A DNA stretch of 64,000 bases from an uncultured Prevotella sp. (GCA_900548585.1 URLI01000003.1:19464-83463), one strand, 5' to 3'; numbered from the stretch's first letter, positions 34,052 to 43,330 are shown. Made by a program: numbers and translations. The notes: generated by a model from the letters alone, not told the origin.

Positions 34052-35323
34052 TTATCTTATCTTCAGTGTTATTATTGTTATCGCCGCGAGGATAATCGTT
34101 GCTATCCAGAAGCGGAACGTTATCTTCGACTCATGGAACTGCCGCCTGGGCCAGTTGCGGAACACATAGCGGCTGGTCTTGTCCAGCTGTTCGTCGAGTT
34201 TGCGGAAGTTGTCGTGTATCGGCGTCGCGCGGAACACGCGGACGCGCTGCCCCTTGCGCTTCATCCTCTTGAACCAGAACGTCTGTATCATCACGCTGAG
34301 GCTCTCGACGAGGAATATGCCGCAGAGTATCGGCACGAGCAGCTCCTTGTGTATTATCACTGCGCACACGCCGATGATGCCGCCGATGGTTAGCGAGCCG
34401 GTGTCTCCCATGAAAACCTGTGCCGGGAAGGCGTTGTACCACAGGAAGCCTATCATGGCGCCGACGAACGCGCAGAGGAACACCACAAGTTCCTGCGACC
34501 CCGGTATGTACATTATGTTGAGGTAGGAGGCGTACTCCAAGTGTGAGCTGACGTATGCGAAGATGCCCAGCGCGACACCGATGATGGCGGAGTTGCCGGC
34601 GCACATGCCGTCCATGCCGTCGTTGAGGTTGGCGCCGTTGCTCACTGCCGTGACCACCACTATGGTCATTATAACGAACAGTATCCATCCGGCGGCAGTG
34701 GCGTATTCGCCCATGAAGCCCATCACCTTGGAGTAGTCAAGGTTGTGGTTCTTGACGAACGGGATTGTTGTTATCAGCGACTTCTCAAGTTCCGACTTGT
34801 GCGTCACCACAAGTTCCTGACCCTGCTTCTGCGTGCCGATGTTCTCGCGTATCTTAGCGTCGGGGCTTGCCCACAGCACGAGGCCGACAATCAGCCCTAT
34901 GCTCACCTGCCCGACAATCTTGTACTTGCCCTTCAGCCCGGCCTTGTTCTTGCGGAATATCTTGATGTAGTCGTCCATGAAGCCGAGGAAGCCGAGCCAG
35001 ACAGTGGTCACCATCATCAGTATGAGATATATGTTGCGCATACGCCCAAGCAGTATGACCGGCACCATGATGGCAACGATGATTATAATCCCGCCCATCG
35101 TCGGCACCCCCTTCTTCTCTACGCCGAACGGGTCGATGCTGGCGTCGCGCTGCGTCTCGGCGATTTTCCTGCGCCTCATCCATTTTATGAACTTCTCGCC
35201 GAACCATGCCGAGATGAGCAGCGATAGTATCAGCGTGAGCAGGGCGCGGAACGAAATATACGACCACAGGTGCGCCCCGGGTATGTCGAACTGTTCGAGA
35301 AACCTGAATATATAGTATAGCAT
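34052..35323 (-). CDS. mraY: Phospho-N-acetylmuramoyl-pentapeptide transferase
   Basis: The 423-residue polytopic enzyme forms lipid I from UDP-MurNAc-pentapeptide and undecaprenyl phosphate. The acidic active-site motifs are visible: GFMDDYIKIFRKNKAGL near residue 115, NGANLNDGMDGMCAG near 230 and MGDTGSLTIGG near 310. It is longer than E. coli MraY because of a periplasmic or cytoplasmic insert (about 160-200), as is usual in Bacteroidetes. Confidence 0.97.
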   Translation of the reverse strand: MLYYIFRFLEQFDIPGAHLWSYISFRALLTLILSLLISAWFGEKFIKWMRRRKIAETQRDASIDPFGVEKKGVPTMGGIIIIVAIMVPVILLGRMRNIYLILMMVTTVWLGFLGFMDDYIKIFRKNKAGLKGKYKIVGQVSIGLIVGLVLWASPDAKIRENIGTQKQGQELVVTHKSELEKSLITTIPFVKNHNLDYSKVMGFMGEYATAAGWILFVIMTIVVVTAVSNGANLNDGMDGMCAGNSAIIGVALGIFAYVSSHLEYASYLNIMYIPGSQELVVFLCAFVGAMIGFLWYNAFPAQVFMGDTGSLTIGGIIGVCAVIIHKELLVPILCGIFLVESLSVMIQTFWFKRMKRKGQRVRVFRATPIHDNFRKLDEQLDKTSRYVFRNWPRRQFHESKITFRFWIATIILAAITIITLKIR

Positions 35324-35337
35324 AATCCGACTTTTTT

Positions 35338-36789
35338 TTATTCCTTTATGAACTCGCGCACCACCTCCTTGTCATCGAAGTGGTGTTTCACTCCCTTTAT
35401 CTCCTGGTAGTCCTCATGCCCCTTGCCGGCAATGAGTATCACGTCGCCCTTCTGCGCCATCATACACGCCGTGCGTATTGCCTCGCGGCGGTCGGCGATT
35501 GCCACCGTCTTCTTCATCTGCTGCCGGTCGAGGCCCGCGAGCATGTCGTTGATGATGTCCTGCGGGTCCTCGAAGCGCGGGTTGTCGCTCGTTATTATCA
35601 CGCGGTCGCTTCGTTCCGCCGCCTCGCTTGCCATCAGCGGCCGCTTGCCCTTGTCGCGGTTCCCGCCTGCGCCGCACACCGTGATCACCCTTCCGCGCCC
35701 GTTCATCACCTCGTGGATGGCGTTCAGCGCGTTGGCGAGTGCGTCGGGGGTGTGGGCATAGTCGATGACGGCGGTGAAACCGTCTGCCGAGCGAACCGGC
35801 TCGAGCCGCCCGCTGACACTGCCAAGCGTGCTCATCGCCACGAGAATGTCCTCCGGCTCCTCACCGAGCACGCGTGCCGTGCCATACACGGCGAGCAGGT
35901 TGCTGACGTTGAACTTGCCTATGAACTGCACGCCGACCTCATGCCCGTCAATATCGAGATACATCCCCTCGAAGTGGCACTCGATGATGCGTGCGCGGAA
36001 ATTTGCCAACTGCCTCATGGAATATGTCTTCACCCTCGCCCTGGTGTTCTGGACCATCACGCTGCCGTTCTTGTCGTCGGCGTTGATTATCGCGAAACTG
36101 TCCTTGGGCAGCATGTCGAAGAACGCTTTTTTGGCGTTCCGGTAGTTCTCGAAAGTCTTGTGATAGTCGAGGTGGTCGCGCGTGAGATTGGTGAAGATGC
36201 CCACTGCGAACTTCAGCCCCCCTATGCGTTTCTGCGCTATGGCGTGGCTCGAGCACTCCATGAAGACATACTGGCAGCCGGCATCCGCCATGCGTGCGAG
36301 CAGCATGTTCAGTTCCACGGGATCCGGGGTAGTGTGGTCTGCCGGCACCGCCTCGTCCTCGATGTAGTTGCACACGGTGGAGAGCAGTCCGCACTTGTAT
36401 CCCAGTTTGCGGTACATATTATATAATAATGTGGCTACGGTGGTCTTTCCGTTGGTTCCCGTGACGCCCACCAGTTTCAGTTTTTCTGATGGCTTGCCGT
36501 AGAAAGCGGTTGCGACGGGGCCAGCGGCATCCTCGGTTGACTCCACCCTGACGTATGTCACGCCGTCGGCGAGCGTGTCCGGCAGTTCCTCGCACAGCAC
36601 TGCCGCCGCTCCCTGTTCCACGGCCTTTGCTATGAATTTGTGTCCGTCCACCTGCGTCCCCCTCATAGCCACGAACAAGTTTCCCGTGGCAATGCGCCGC
36701 GAGTCGATGTTCACTCCGGTAATCTCCACGCCGTCGTCACCCTTCACGGCCGCGTCCCTGATGTCTCTTAGCAACTCTCTGAGTATCAT
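35338..36789 (-). CDS. murE: UDP-MurNAc-L-Ala-D-Glu:meso-diaminopimelate ligase
   Basis: The 483-residue ligase starts at the ATG 36787-36789 (MILRELLRDIRDAAV); an in-frame extension to 36876 has no family match. The ATP loop is GVTGTNGKTTVATLLY near residue 107. The substrate motif DNPR (ITSDNPRFEDPQDI, near residue 398) indicates meso-diaminopimelate specificity, meaning DAP-type peptidoglycan. It lies between ftsI and mraY. Confidence 0.96.
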   Translation of the reverse strand: MILRELLRDIRDAAVKGDDGVEITGVNIDSRRIATGNLFVAMRGTQVDGHKFIAKAVEQGAAAVLCEELPDTLADGVTYVRVESTEDAAGPVATAFYGKPSEKLKLVGVTGTNGKTTVATLLYNMYRKLGYKCGLLSTVCNYIEDEAVPADHTTPDPVELNMLLARMADAGCQYVFMECSSHAIAQKRIGGLKFAVGIFTNLTRDHLDYHKTFENYRNAKKAFFDMLPKDSFAIINADDKNGSVMVQNTRARVKTYSMRQLANFRARIIECHFEGMYLDIDGHEVGVQFIGKFNVSNLLAVYGTARVLGEEPEDILVAMSTLGSVSGRLEPVRSADGFTAVIDYAHTPDALANALNAIHEVMNGRGRVITVCGAGGNRDKGKRPLMASEAAERSDRVIITSDNPRFEDPQDIINDMLAGLDRQQMKKTVAIADRREAIRTACMMAQKGDVILIAGKGHEDYQEIKGVKHHFDDKEVVREFIKE

Positions 36790-36854
36790 ATATATGCCTT
36801 TCTTTTTCCTTCTTTTGATAAATCCTGTCATTTCGCGCTTGCGGCTGTGGCTTT

Positions 36855-39002
36855 TCAGCCCATCCGCAGCATACAAGCCTCGCCTTTCCTTATCTTGTGT
36901 CCCACTGGCAGGCTCTGCGAGATCACCTTGCCCCTGCCCGAGATGGAAACCCTCAGGCCGCGTTTCTCGAGCATGAAGACGGCGTCGCGCGCCCCCATTC
37001 CGGTGACGTCCGGCACCACGTCCTTGCCGTACTTCGGCGTCTCGACCATTTCGATGCGGTTGTTCCGCTGCGTGGCCTTGCCCCAGATGGGGTTGCCGTT
37101 GGCGTAGCTGCCGTCCCAGGAGGTGTTCGCCGCTATGCCCAGTTTCTCCAGCACGAGCAGTGCGGCGAGCATGTTGCCGTTCTTCACGTCAGGCACCAGG
37201 ACAGACATTGCGTCCCTCGAGTCGCTCGCGTCGAGTTTCAGGTCCTTCGCCATCACGCCTTCAGATATTTTATGGAACACCTTGGCGCTCATTCCTCCTG
37301 ACGCTGGATGTCCGCTCTTCTGTATGCACACGATGCAGCTGTACCTCGGCTGGTCCGACGGGAAGAAGCCCACGAAACTCAGCAGGTATCTCATCCCGCC
37401 GCTCTTGTAGCCCGACTTGCCGTGCGATATCTGCGCCGTGCCGGTCTTGCCTGCCACGCTGAACAACTGCGACCGTGCTGACTTTCCGGTCCCACGGCTC
37501 ACCACATGCTCGAGCATTGTCTTTATCTTTGCCAGCGTTGCGCTGCCGCATATCTGCGGCTTCAGCACAACAGGGTCGTAGTTCGCCAACACCTCTCCGT
37601 CTTTCACCACCTGCTTGACGAACCTCGGGCGCATCATCTTGCCGCCGTTGGCTATGGCATTGTAGAATGTCAGGGTGGATATTGGCGGTATCTGCGACTC
37701 GTAGCCGATGCTCATCCACGGCAGGGCAGTCTTGCTCCAGTTGACATACTGCCCCCTGGCGTTCTTCCTCGGCATCCTGATTCGTGGCGGGGTCGCCCCG
37801 ACGAGTGGTATCCCGAGGTCGCTCGCAATCCCTATCCTGCGCAGTCCCTCGACATATCTCTCCGGACGGCTGCCGTAGCACCCGTCGATCATGCGGCTGA
37901 TGCCGATGTTCGAACTCACCTCGAGGGCGCGTGCCAGTGATATTGTCCCGTAGCCCCCCTTGTGCCAGTTGTGGTCTCTCATCTTCGCCCCGTGCATGTC
38001 AACGATGCCACTCCCGGTGTTTATCAGTTTCGTCGTGTCAACCAGCCCGTCGTCGAGTGCCACCATCACCGATGCCGTCTTGAAAACCGACCCCGGCTCG
38101 AGCAAGTCGCTCACGGCGTTGTTCTTCACCTCGCGGTACTGTCCGTCGGCGCAGCGTGTCATGTTCACTATTGCCTTTATGTCGCCCGTCGGCACGTCCA
38201 TCACAATCGCCACGCCCACCTGTCCGTTGATTTCTTTCAGCTCGTCGATTACCGCGCGTTCGGCTATGTCCTGCATCTGCACGTCAATCGTGGTCACGAT
38301 GTCGGAGCCGTCGATGGCCTCCTTCTGCATCAGCCCTATGAAGCGGCGTTTCACTTTCTGCTTCTGCATCTTCCCCGACTCGCCGCGCAGGACCGAGTCG
38401 AACGACAGTTCCAGCCCGAAGCGCGCCGAGTCCTTGGCGCCGTAGAGGTCGCCCACCGTCCTCGAGGCGAGCGACGTGAACGGGTGCTGGCGTGCGTTGA
38501 ACTCCTCCTTGTGGAAACCGCCCTTGTTGCCCGGCAGGCGGAACACCGGCAGGCTTGCCACCCGTGTGTATGTGTTGTAGTCAACGCGGTATTTCCATAT
38601 AGGCCAGTGGCGTGATTTCTTTGCCCTGCCTTTTTCCAGTTCGTTGCGGAACTGCGTGGCTGATTGCTCCGGGAAAATCTCGTGCAGCCCGTTGCAGATG
38701 CTGTCCATGTTCTCCACGAGCAGCGAGTCCTTGTGTTCCCCTCCTGCCTGGAAGTCCATGTATAGCTTGAACTCGGGCAGCGAGCTCGCCATGAGCTGCC
38801 CGTCGCTGCTCAGAATATTCCCCCTCACCGGCTTCACCTCCACGCTGTCCTTCTTCAGCCTGTCTGCCACCGCCATCCAGTAGTCGCGCTTCACCGTGCC
38901 GATGTACGCCGCCTTGGCTATCACGGCGAGGCTCGCCAGCACTATGAGATATGCTATTATCTTGTAGCGCGGCAGTATTTTCTTATGGTTGAACTTGCTC
39001 AT
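36855..39002 (-). CDS. ftsI: Septal penicillin-binding protein (FtsI type) with C-terminal PASTA
   Basis: The 715-residue class B PBP has a short cytoplasmic N-terminus, one membrane segment (about 13-31), a dimerisation domain and a transpeptidase domain. The active-site motifs are SxxK (PGSVFKTA), SxN (VSSNIGISR) and KTG (VAGKTGTAQI). After that come PASTA-like repeats, the last being VVPDVTGMGARDAVFMLEKRGL. It cross-links septal peptidoglycan with FtsW. The start codon overlaps the ftsL stop by 4 bp. Confidence 0.95.
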   Translation of the reverse strand: MSKFNHKKILPRYKIIAYLIVLASLAVIAKAAYIGTVKRDYWMAVADRLKKDSVEVKPVRGNILSSDGQLMASSLPEFKLYMDFQAGGEHKDSLLVENMDSICNGLHEIFPEQSATQFRNELEKGRAKKSRHWPIWKYRVDYNTYTRVASLPVFRLPGNKGGFHKEEFNARQHPFTSLASRTVGDLYGAKDSARFGLELSFDSVLRGESGKMQKQKVKRRFIGLMQKEAIDGSDIVTTIDVQMQDIAERAVIDELKEINGQVGVAIVMDVPTGDIKAIVNMTRCADGQYREVKNNAVSDLLEPGSVFKTASVMVALDDGLVDTTKLINTGSGIVDMHGAKMRDHNWHKGGYGTISLARALEVSSNIGISRMIDGCYGSRPERYVEGLRRIGIASDLGIPLVGATPPRIRMPRKNARGQYVNWSKTALPWMSIGYESQIPPISTLTFYNAIANGGKMMRPRFVKQVVKDGEVLANYDPVVLKPQICGSATLAKIKTMLEHVVSRGTGKSARSQLFSVAGKTGTAQISHGKSGYKSGGMRYLLSFVGFFPSDQPRYSCIVCIQKSGHPASGGMSAKVFHKISEGVMAKDLKLDASDSRDAMSVLVPDVKNGNMLAALLVLEKLGIAANTSWDGSYANGNPIWGKATQRNNRIEMVETPKYGKDVVPDVTGMGARDAVFMLEKRGLRVSISGRGKVISQSLPVGHKIRKGEACMLRMG

Positions 39003-39649
39003 TTGTTTTCTACGTTAATTATATAAGGTGGCTGGCTGGATTGCTTGAGCAGTGTGTCCTTGTTGTTCTTCAGCCTCTCCAGGACATTCGTCTCGCGGCA
39101 TTTCTCCGTCAGTTCGCTTGCCGACGACAGAGCCTTGTATTTCGAGTCCTGCAGCTCCTTTGTCAGCCTGTCAATCTCCAGCAGGTCGCTCTGGCAACTG
39201 TACCTGTTGGCCACATATAGCATCGTGAACGCTACGACGAGCAATATCACCCCCACGTTGCGTTTCATGAAGTCGGCAGTGAAGAAGTCGCCTCCGAGGA
39301 TTTTCCTCAGCGACAGCACTTTCGACAGCGGCTCCTCGTCCTCGCGCGCCTGTTTGCGTATCGTCAGCGCAAGTTCTTCCACTTGCTCCTCCTCCTTTTC
39401 CTTTTCCTTTTCTTTCTTCTCCCTTTCCCTTTCCTTTTCTTCTTTGTCCTTTTCCCCGTTGTCTTCCTCTTCCGTTTCCTTTTCCCACTTTACGTTTTCC
39501 TCCATCTGGCTGTCCACGCCTTCCACGGCAGACTGCGCCCCGCCGTGCTGCGTGCCGCCGTCTGTCATTTCCGTCTCCTCCGTCCCGGCATGGCCTGTGT
39601 CATCTACGGCCTCCGCGAGGATTTTGCTCTCCTTGTCTTCGTTGCTCAT
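38999..39649 (-). CDS. ftsL: FtsL-like division protein with charged N-terminal extension
   Basis: The 216-residue protein occupies the ftsL slot between rsmH and ftsI. One membrane segment lies at about 131-149 (VGVILLVVAFTMLYVANRY), followed by a coiled-coil-like periplasmic helix (SDLLEIDRLTKELQDSKYKALS). The cytoplasmic N-terminus is about 130 residues, far longer than in E. coli FtsL, and residues 52-90 consist almost only of Glu and Lys. Start and stop both overlap their neighbours by 4 bp. Homology is weak, so position and topology carry the call. Confidence 0.85.
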   Translation of the reverse strand: MSNEDKESKILAEAVDDTGHAGTEETEMTDGGTQHGGAQSAVEGVDSQMEENVKWEKETEEEDNGEKDKEEKEREREKKEKEKEKEEEQVEELALTIRKQAREDEEPLSKVLSLRKILGGDFFTADFMKRNVGVILLVVAFTMLYVANRYSCQSDLLEIDRLTKELQDSKYKALSSASELTEKCRETNVLERLKNNKDTLLKQSSQPPYIINVENK

Positions 39650-40722
39650 ATCTTTTCCGCAATTCTCAGTTTCGCGCTTCTGCTGCGTGGGTTGCGCTCG
39701 GTCTCTTCTTCCCGTGGCGTTATCACCTTGTTGTTGACGAGTGCGAAGGGCGTTTCCGTGCGCCCGAAGAAATCCTGCCTGACCCTGCCCTCGGCGTTGC
39801 CTGTCTTCATAACGTTCTTCACGATGCGGTCCTCCAGCGAGTGGTAGGTGATGACCGACAGCCGCCCGCCCGGCGCAATCAGTTCGGTGGCAGCCTTCAG
39901 CATGTCCCTCAGCGCGTCCATCTCGTGGTTCACCTCGATGCGCAGCGCCTGGAACAGCCGCGCCATGTCTTTCCTCGCCCGTTCTTTCCTCATCTCCGGC
40001 CCGACTGCCTCAAGCAGGTCGCCCGTCGTTTCTATTGGCCTCTGGCTGCGGCTGCTTGCTATCGCCGCCGCTATGCGCCGCGAGTTCTTCATCTCGCCGT
40101 ATATGCGGAGAATGCCGGCGAGTTCATCCTCGTCCGCGCTGTTCACGATGTCGGCGGCTGTCCTGCCTGCCCGCTTGTTCATCCTCATGTCGAGCGGCGA
40201 GTCGAAGCGGAACGAGAAGCCGCGTGTCTCGTCGTCGAAATGGTGGCTCGAGACGCCGAGGTCGGCTATCAGGCCGTCTATCGCCTCCACCCCGTAGTAT
40301 CTCATCCAGTTCTTGAGAAACCTGAAGTTGCTTCTCACGAACGTGAACCGCGACGTGTCGAGACCCGCTGCGTTCCTCTCCGCGTCGGCATCCTGGTCAA
40401 AGCCGTACAGGTGCTCGCCCCCGGTGAAGCGCGACAGTATCTCGCGGCTGTGTCCTCCTCCGCCGAAAGTCACATCCACATAGATGCCACCCCGGTGTAT
40501 GTTCAGCCCGTCAATGCTTTCGGCAAGCAGCACGGGGGTGTGATAGCCTGACGCCTGCACGACGGCCTTGTCCTTTCCGGCGAATGCCTCATTTATGCCT
40601 TTCCTCTCTTTACGCATCGGCGTTGCTGTTTTTATTGTCGTCCGCTGTTTCTTTCCCCTCCGGCGACGCGTGGCGCGCGTATATTGCCGCTTGCCTGCCG
40701 CACCTGCCTTGCCGGCTGTCAT
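39646..40722 (-). CDS. rsmH: 16S rRNA (cytosine-1402-N4)-methyltransferase
   Basis: The 358-residue SAM-dependent enzyme methylates C1402 of 16S rRNA. The family start SGYHTPVLLAESIDGL is at about residue 58, then VDVTFGGGGHSREIL, GLIADLGVSSHHFDDETRGFSFR and the C-terminal VITYHSLEDRIVKN. The long N-terminal extension is basic (RRRRGKKQR). Start 40722 is chosen for its 4-bp ATGA overlap with the mraZ stop; an internal start MRKERKGINE (residue 36) is the alternative. Confidence 0.94.
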   Translation of the reverse strand: MTAGKAGAAGKRQYTRATRRRRGKKQRTTIKTATPMRKERKGINEAFAGKDKAVVQASGYHTPVLLAESIDGLNIHRGGIYVDVTFGGGGHSREILSRFTGGEHLYGFDQDADAERNAAGLDTSRFTFVRSNFRFLKNWMRYYGVEAIDGLIADLGVSSHHFDDETRGFSFRFDSPLDMRMNKRAGRTAADIVNSADEDELAGILRIYGEMKNSRRIAAAIASSRSQRPIETTGDLLEAVGPEMRKERARKDMARLFQALRIEVNHEMDALRDMLKAATELIAPGGRLSVITYHSLEDRIVKNVMKTGNAEGRVRQDFFGRTETPFALVNNKVITPREEETERNPRSRSAKLRIAEKI

Positions 40723-41183
40723 TCCGCAGCGTTTATCTCCTTCCCTGACATCATCTTGCCGAACAGTTGCGAGAACTCCTCCGGCTCTACGAACTGACTT
40801 TCAAGCTCTGCCACGTCCCACATCTCGATGGTGTTGCGCACGCCGATGAACCTGACGCTCTGGCTGATGCCTGCCATCTGAAGGTAGCGCCTCGGCACGA
40901 GGAAACGGCCGTTGCCGTCAAGTGTCACAACTTCCACCATCGACACGAACTGACGGTAAATCTGTTGCTCCGCCCTGTCCCATCTCCCGAGGCGGCTTTC
41001 CATGGCATCCATCTCCGCGTTCCAAACGCTCTCGGGGTACAGCACGATGCACTTCTGGTGAGGGTCCATGCGCATGACGAGGCTCTCATCGCCGGATGAC
41101 TGAAGCACCCTGCGGAAAACGGCCGGCAGGAAGGCTCTGCCCTTCGCGTCGACCTTTGCCTCTATGTTGCCCAAAAATCTCAT
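40719..41183 (-). CDS. mraZ: Transcriptional regulator MraZ
   Basis: The 154-residue protein heads the dcw cluster. MraZ has two SpoVT-AbrB-like half-domains: here MRFLGNIEAKVDAKGRAFLPAVFR at the start and EVVTLDGNGRFLVPRRYLQMAGI in the middle, both with the DxxGR-type signature. MraZ binds DNA as a ring-shaped oligomer at its own promoter and controls cluster expression. Direct repeats fitting its known sites lie just upstream (41217-41256). Confidence 0.95.
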   Translation of the reverse strand: MRFLGNIEAKVDAKGRAFLPAVFRRVLQSSGDESLVMRMDPHQKCIVLYPESVWNAEMDAMESRLGRWDRAEQQIYRQFVSMVEVVTLDGNGRFLVPRRYLQMAGISQSVRFIGVRNTIEMWDVAELESQFVEPEEFSQLFGKMMSGKEINAAE

Positions 41184-41210
41184 GCGTTCTTATTTATAAT
41201 TACCTCGGGG

Positions 41211-41218
41211 CAAAGATA
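41211..41218 (-). promoter_or_regulatory. -7 box of the mraZ/dcw promoter
   Basis: TATCTTTG on the minus strand (complement of 41211-41218) matches the -7 consensus TAnnTTTG and lies about 30 bp before the mraZ ATG. No TTTG is present at the -33 position, where the 10-bp repeats of the putative operator are found instead. Confidence 0.65.
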
Positions 41219-41256
41219 CACATTTTACTCCACTTTCCGCCACTTTCCGCCACAAA
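41217..41256 (-). promoter_or_regulatory. Putative MraZ operator: four 10-bp direct repeats
   Basis: On the minus strand, four contiguous 10-bp units read TTTGTGGCGG, AAAGTGGCGG, AAAGTGGAGT, AAAATGTGTA. Known MraZ sites are direct repeats with a 10-bp period, built around TGGG in E. coli and AAAGTG in Mycoplasma, so the fit is close. The units overlap the -33 region and reach the -7 box, which would suit repression. Confidence 0.65.
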
Positions 41257-41442
41257 TGTGATAAAATGTTTTTATTTTAGTATTTGTTAACAAACGCTTG
41301 CCTCGTGCTTGTGTGTTTGAAAACAGCCTCCGTTTGTTTGCATGAGTATTAAATATCCTTTAAGTTAATGTTTTTTTTTCATTTTTCCCTTGCAAAAGTA
41401 ATGCCCGTTCAAAAAAAAAACGTATTTTTGCAAATAGTTTTT

Positions 41443-42276
41443 ATGAAAATGGGAGAGGTAACAGAGAAAACCATAGACGTAGGTGAAATACTAAAGGGCA
41501 AGATGGGAGCGAAAGCGAAACTCGTCCCACGCCCTTTGGTCTCGTGGTTGAGGAAAATAATTCACCAGGACGAGGTGAACAAATTCCTCTGGGACAGCCG
41601 CGGGCTCACCGGGACGCCGTGGCTTGATGCGGTCGTGCGCTACCTTGACATGACCCTTGAGACCGAAGGGGAGGAAAACCTGCCACCGAAAGACGACGGG
41701 AAACTTTACACCTTCGTCAGCAACCACCCACTCGGGGGCATCGACGGCGTGGCGCTCGGCTCCATAATCGGGCGGAGATACGACGGCCGCTTCCGCTATC
41801 TCGTCAACGACCTGCTGATGAACCTGCCGGGACTCGCGCCACTGTGCATACCCATAAACAAGACCGGGAGCCAGGCCCGCAGCTTCCCGGAGATGGTGGA
41901 GGCTGGCTTCAGCAGCGACAACCACATACTCATGTTCCCCGCCGGGCTGTGCTCGCGCAGGATAAACGGGCAGATAAGGGATCTCAGGTGGAAAAAGACA
42001 TTCATATCGAAGAGCGTGGAATACAAACGCGACGTGGTGCCGATACACTTCGGGGGGCAAAACTCCGCCTTCTTCTACCGCCTCGCCAACTTCAGCGACA
42101 AGTATGTGAAGAAAGTAAACATCGCGATGCTGTTCCTCGTTGACGAGATGTACAAGAACGTCCATGGCAAATTCCTTGTCAAGTTTGGCAAGCCAATACC
42201 CTGGCAGACCTTCGACAAGTCAAAAACACCGATGGAATGGGCAAAATACGTCTATGAACGCGTATATGAGCTATGA
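41443..42276 (+). CDS. glsA: Glycine lipid O-acyltransferase (1-acylglycerol-3-phosphate acyltransferase family)
   Basis: The 277-residue membrane-associated protein starts at ATG 41443 (MKMGEVTEKTIDVGEI); the longer frame upstream runs through promoter-like sequence (a TATTTTTG box near 41423). It is PlsC-like: FVSNHPLGGIDG has His 95 and Asp 101, and ILMFPAGLCSRRINGQI corresponds to the substrate-binding block. Its pairing with the next gene, 11 bp on, matches the GlsA/GlsB pair that makes glycine lipids in Bacteroides. The catalytic spacing is HX5D, not the usual HX4D. Confidence 0.85.
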   Translation: MKMGEVTEKTIDVGEILKGKMGAKAKLVPRPLVSWLRKIIHQDEVNKFLWDSRGLTGTPWLDAVVRYLDMTLETEGEENLPPKDDGKLYTFVSNHPLGGIDGVALGSIIGRRYDGRFRYLVNDLLMNLPGLAPLCIPINKTGSQARSFPEMVEAGFSSDNHILMFPAGLCSRRINGQIRDLRWKKTFISKSVEYKRDVVPIHFGGQNSAFFYRLANFSDKYVKKVNIAMLFLVDEMYKNVHGKFLVKFGKPIPWQTFDKSKTPMEWAKYVYERVYEL

Positions 42277-42287
42277 AATAATTTTCA

Positions 42288-43289
42288 ATGGAAATGGAGC
42301 AAGACATCATCAGCCCTGTGAGCCGCGAACTACTGAAGGCGGAGCTGACGCACGACAGGCAACTCAGAATGACAAACAAGAGCCATAATGAAATATACAT
42401 CATAACGGCTCACGACTCACCGAACACAATGACGGAGATCGGGCGTTTGCGCGAGATCGCTTTCCGGGAAGCTGGCGGGGGAACGGGAAAAAGCATGGAT
42501 GTCGACGAGTTCGACACCTGCGAAAACTGTTACAAGCAGCTGATTGTGTGGAACCCGGAGGCAGAGGAGATAATCGGAGGATACCGATACATGTGCGGGA
42601 CCGACTGGGTGCTCGACGGCGACGGGCAGCCGCTGCTCGCAACGAGCCACATGTTCCATTTCTCCGACCGATTCCTAAACGAATACATGCCGTACACAAT
42701 CGAGCTGGGGCGGTCGTTCGTGTCGCTCGAATATCAGAACGTGCAGCGGAACAGCAAGAGCATCTTCGCGCTCGACAACCTGTGGGACGGGCTCGGAGCA
42801 CTGACGGTGATTATGCCGGACGTGAGGTATTTCTTCGGCAAGATGACCATGTACCCATCATACATACGACGCGGGAGGGACATGATACTGTATTTCCTGA
42901 GAAAGCATTTCAGCGACAAGGAACATCTCATAACACCGATGAAACCGCTCGTTATCGAGACTGACGAGGCGGAACTGGCGACCCTCTTCTGCGAGAAGAA
43001 CTTCAAGGCAGACTACAGGATTCTCAACAGGGAGGTCAGGAAAATGGGCTACAACATACCGCCGCTCGTCAACGCATACATGAACCTCAGCCCGACGATG
43101 AAACTTTTCGGCACGGCGATAAACAACGGCTTCGGCGACGTGGAGGAGACAGGCATACTCATCGCGGTGGACGAAATACTCGAGGATAAGCGCATACGCC
43201 ACATCGACTCGTTCATAAGGGAACACCCCGAGGCTCTGAAAATAACGAGCGGCGCAAACAACATAATCTACAAGAGCAGCAAGGCGTGA
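42288..43289 (+). CDS. glsB: Glycine N-acyltransferase (GNAT-type, glycine lipid synthesis)
   Basis: The 333-residue protein resembles the hemolysin-like/OlsB acyltransferase group: it begins with a short leader and then IGRLREIAFREAGGGTG, VWNPEAEEIIGGYRYMCG, and YTIELGRSFVSLEYQ, which are typical blocks. In Bacteroides the homologue GlsB acylates glycine on nitrogen, and GlsA adds the second acyl chain. The order here is glsA-glsB in one unit. A 22-bp tandem repeat follows the stop. Confidence 0.85.
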   Translation: MEMEQDIISPVSRELLKAELTHDRQLRMTNKSHNEIYIITAHDSPNTMTEIGRLREIAFREAGGGTGKSMDVDEFDTCENCYKQLIVWNPEAEEIIGGYRYMCGTDWVLDGDGQPLLATSHMFHFSDRFLNEYMPYTIELGRSFVSLEYQNVQRNSKSIFALDNLWDGLGALTVIMPDVRYFFGKMTMYPSYIRRGRDMILYFLRKHFSDKEHLITPMKPLVIETDEAELATLFCEKNFKADYRILNREVRKMGYNIPPLVNAYMNLSPTMKLFGTAINNGFGDVEETGILIAVDEILEDKRIRHIDSFIREHPEALKITSGANNIIYKSSKA

Positions 43290-43330
43290 CCCGATGAAAT
43301 GCGCCTCCGTGCTACAATTGACGGCCTTTG

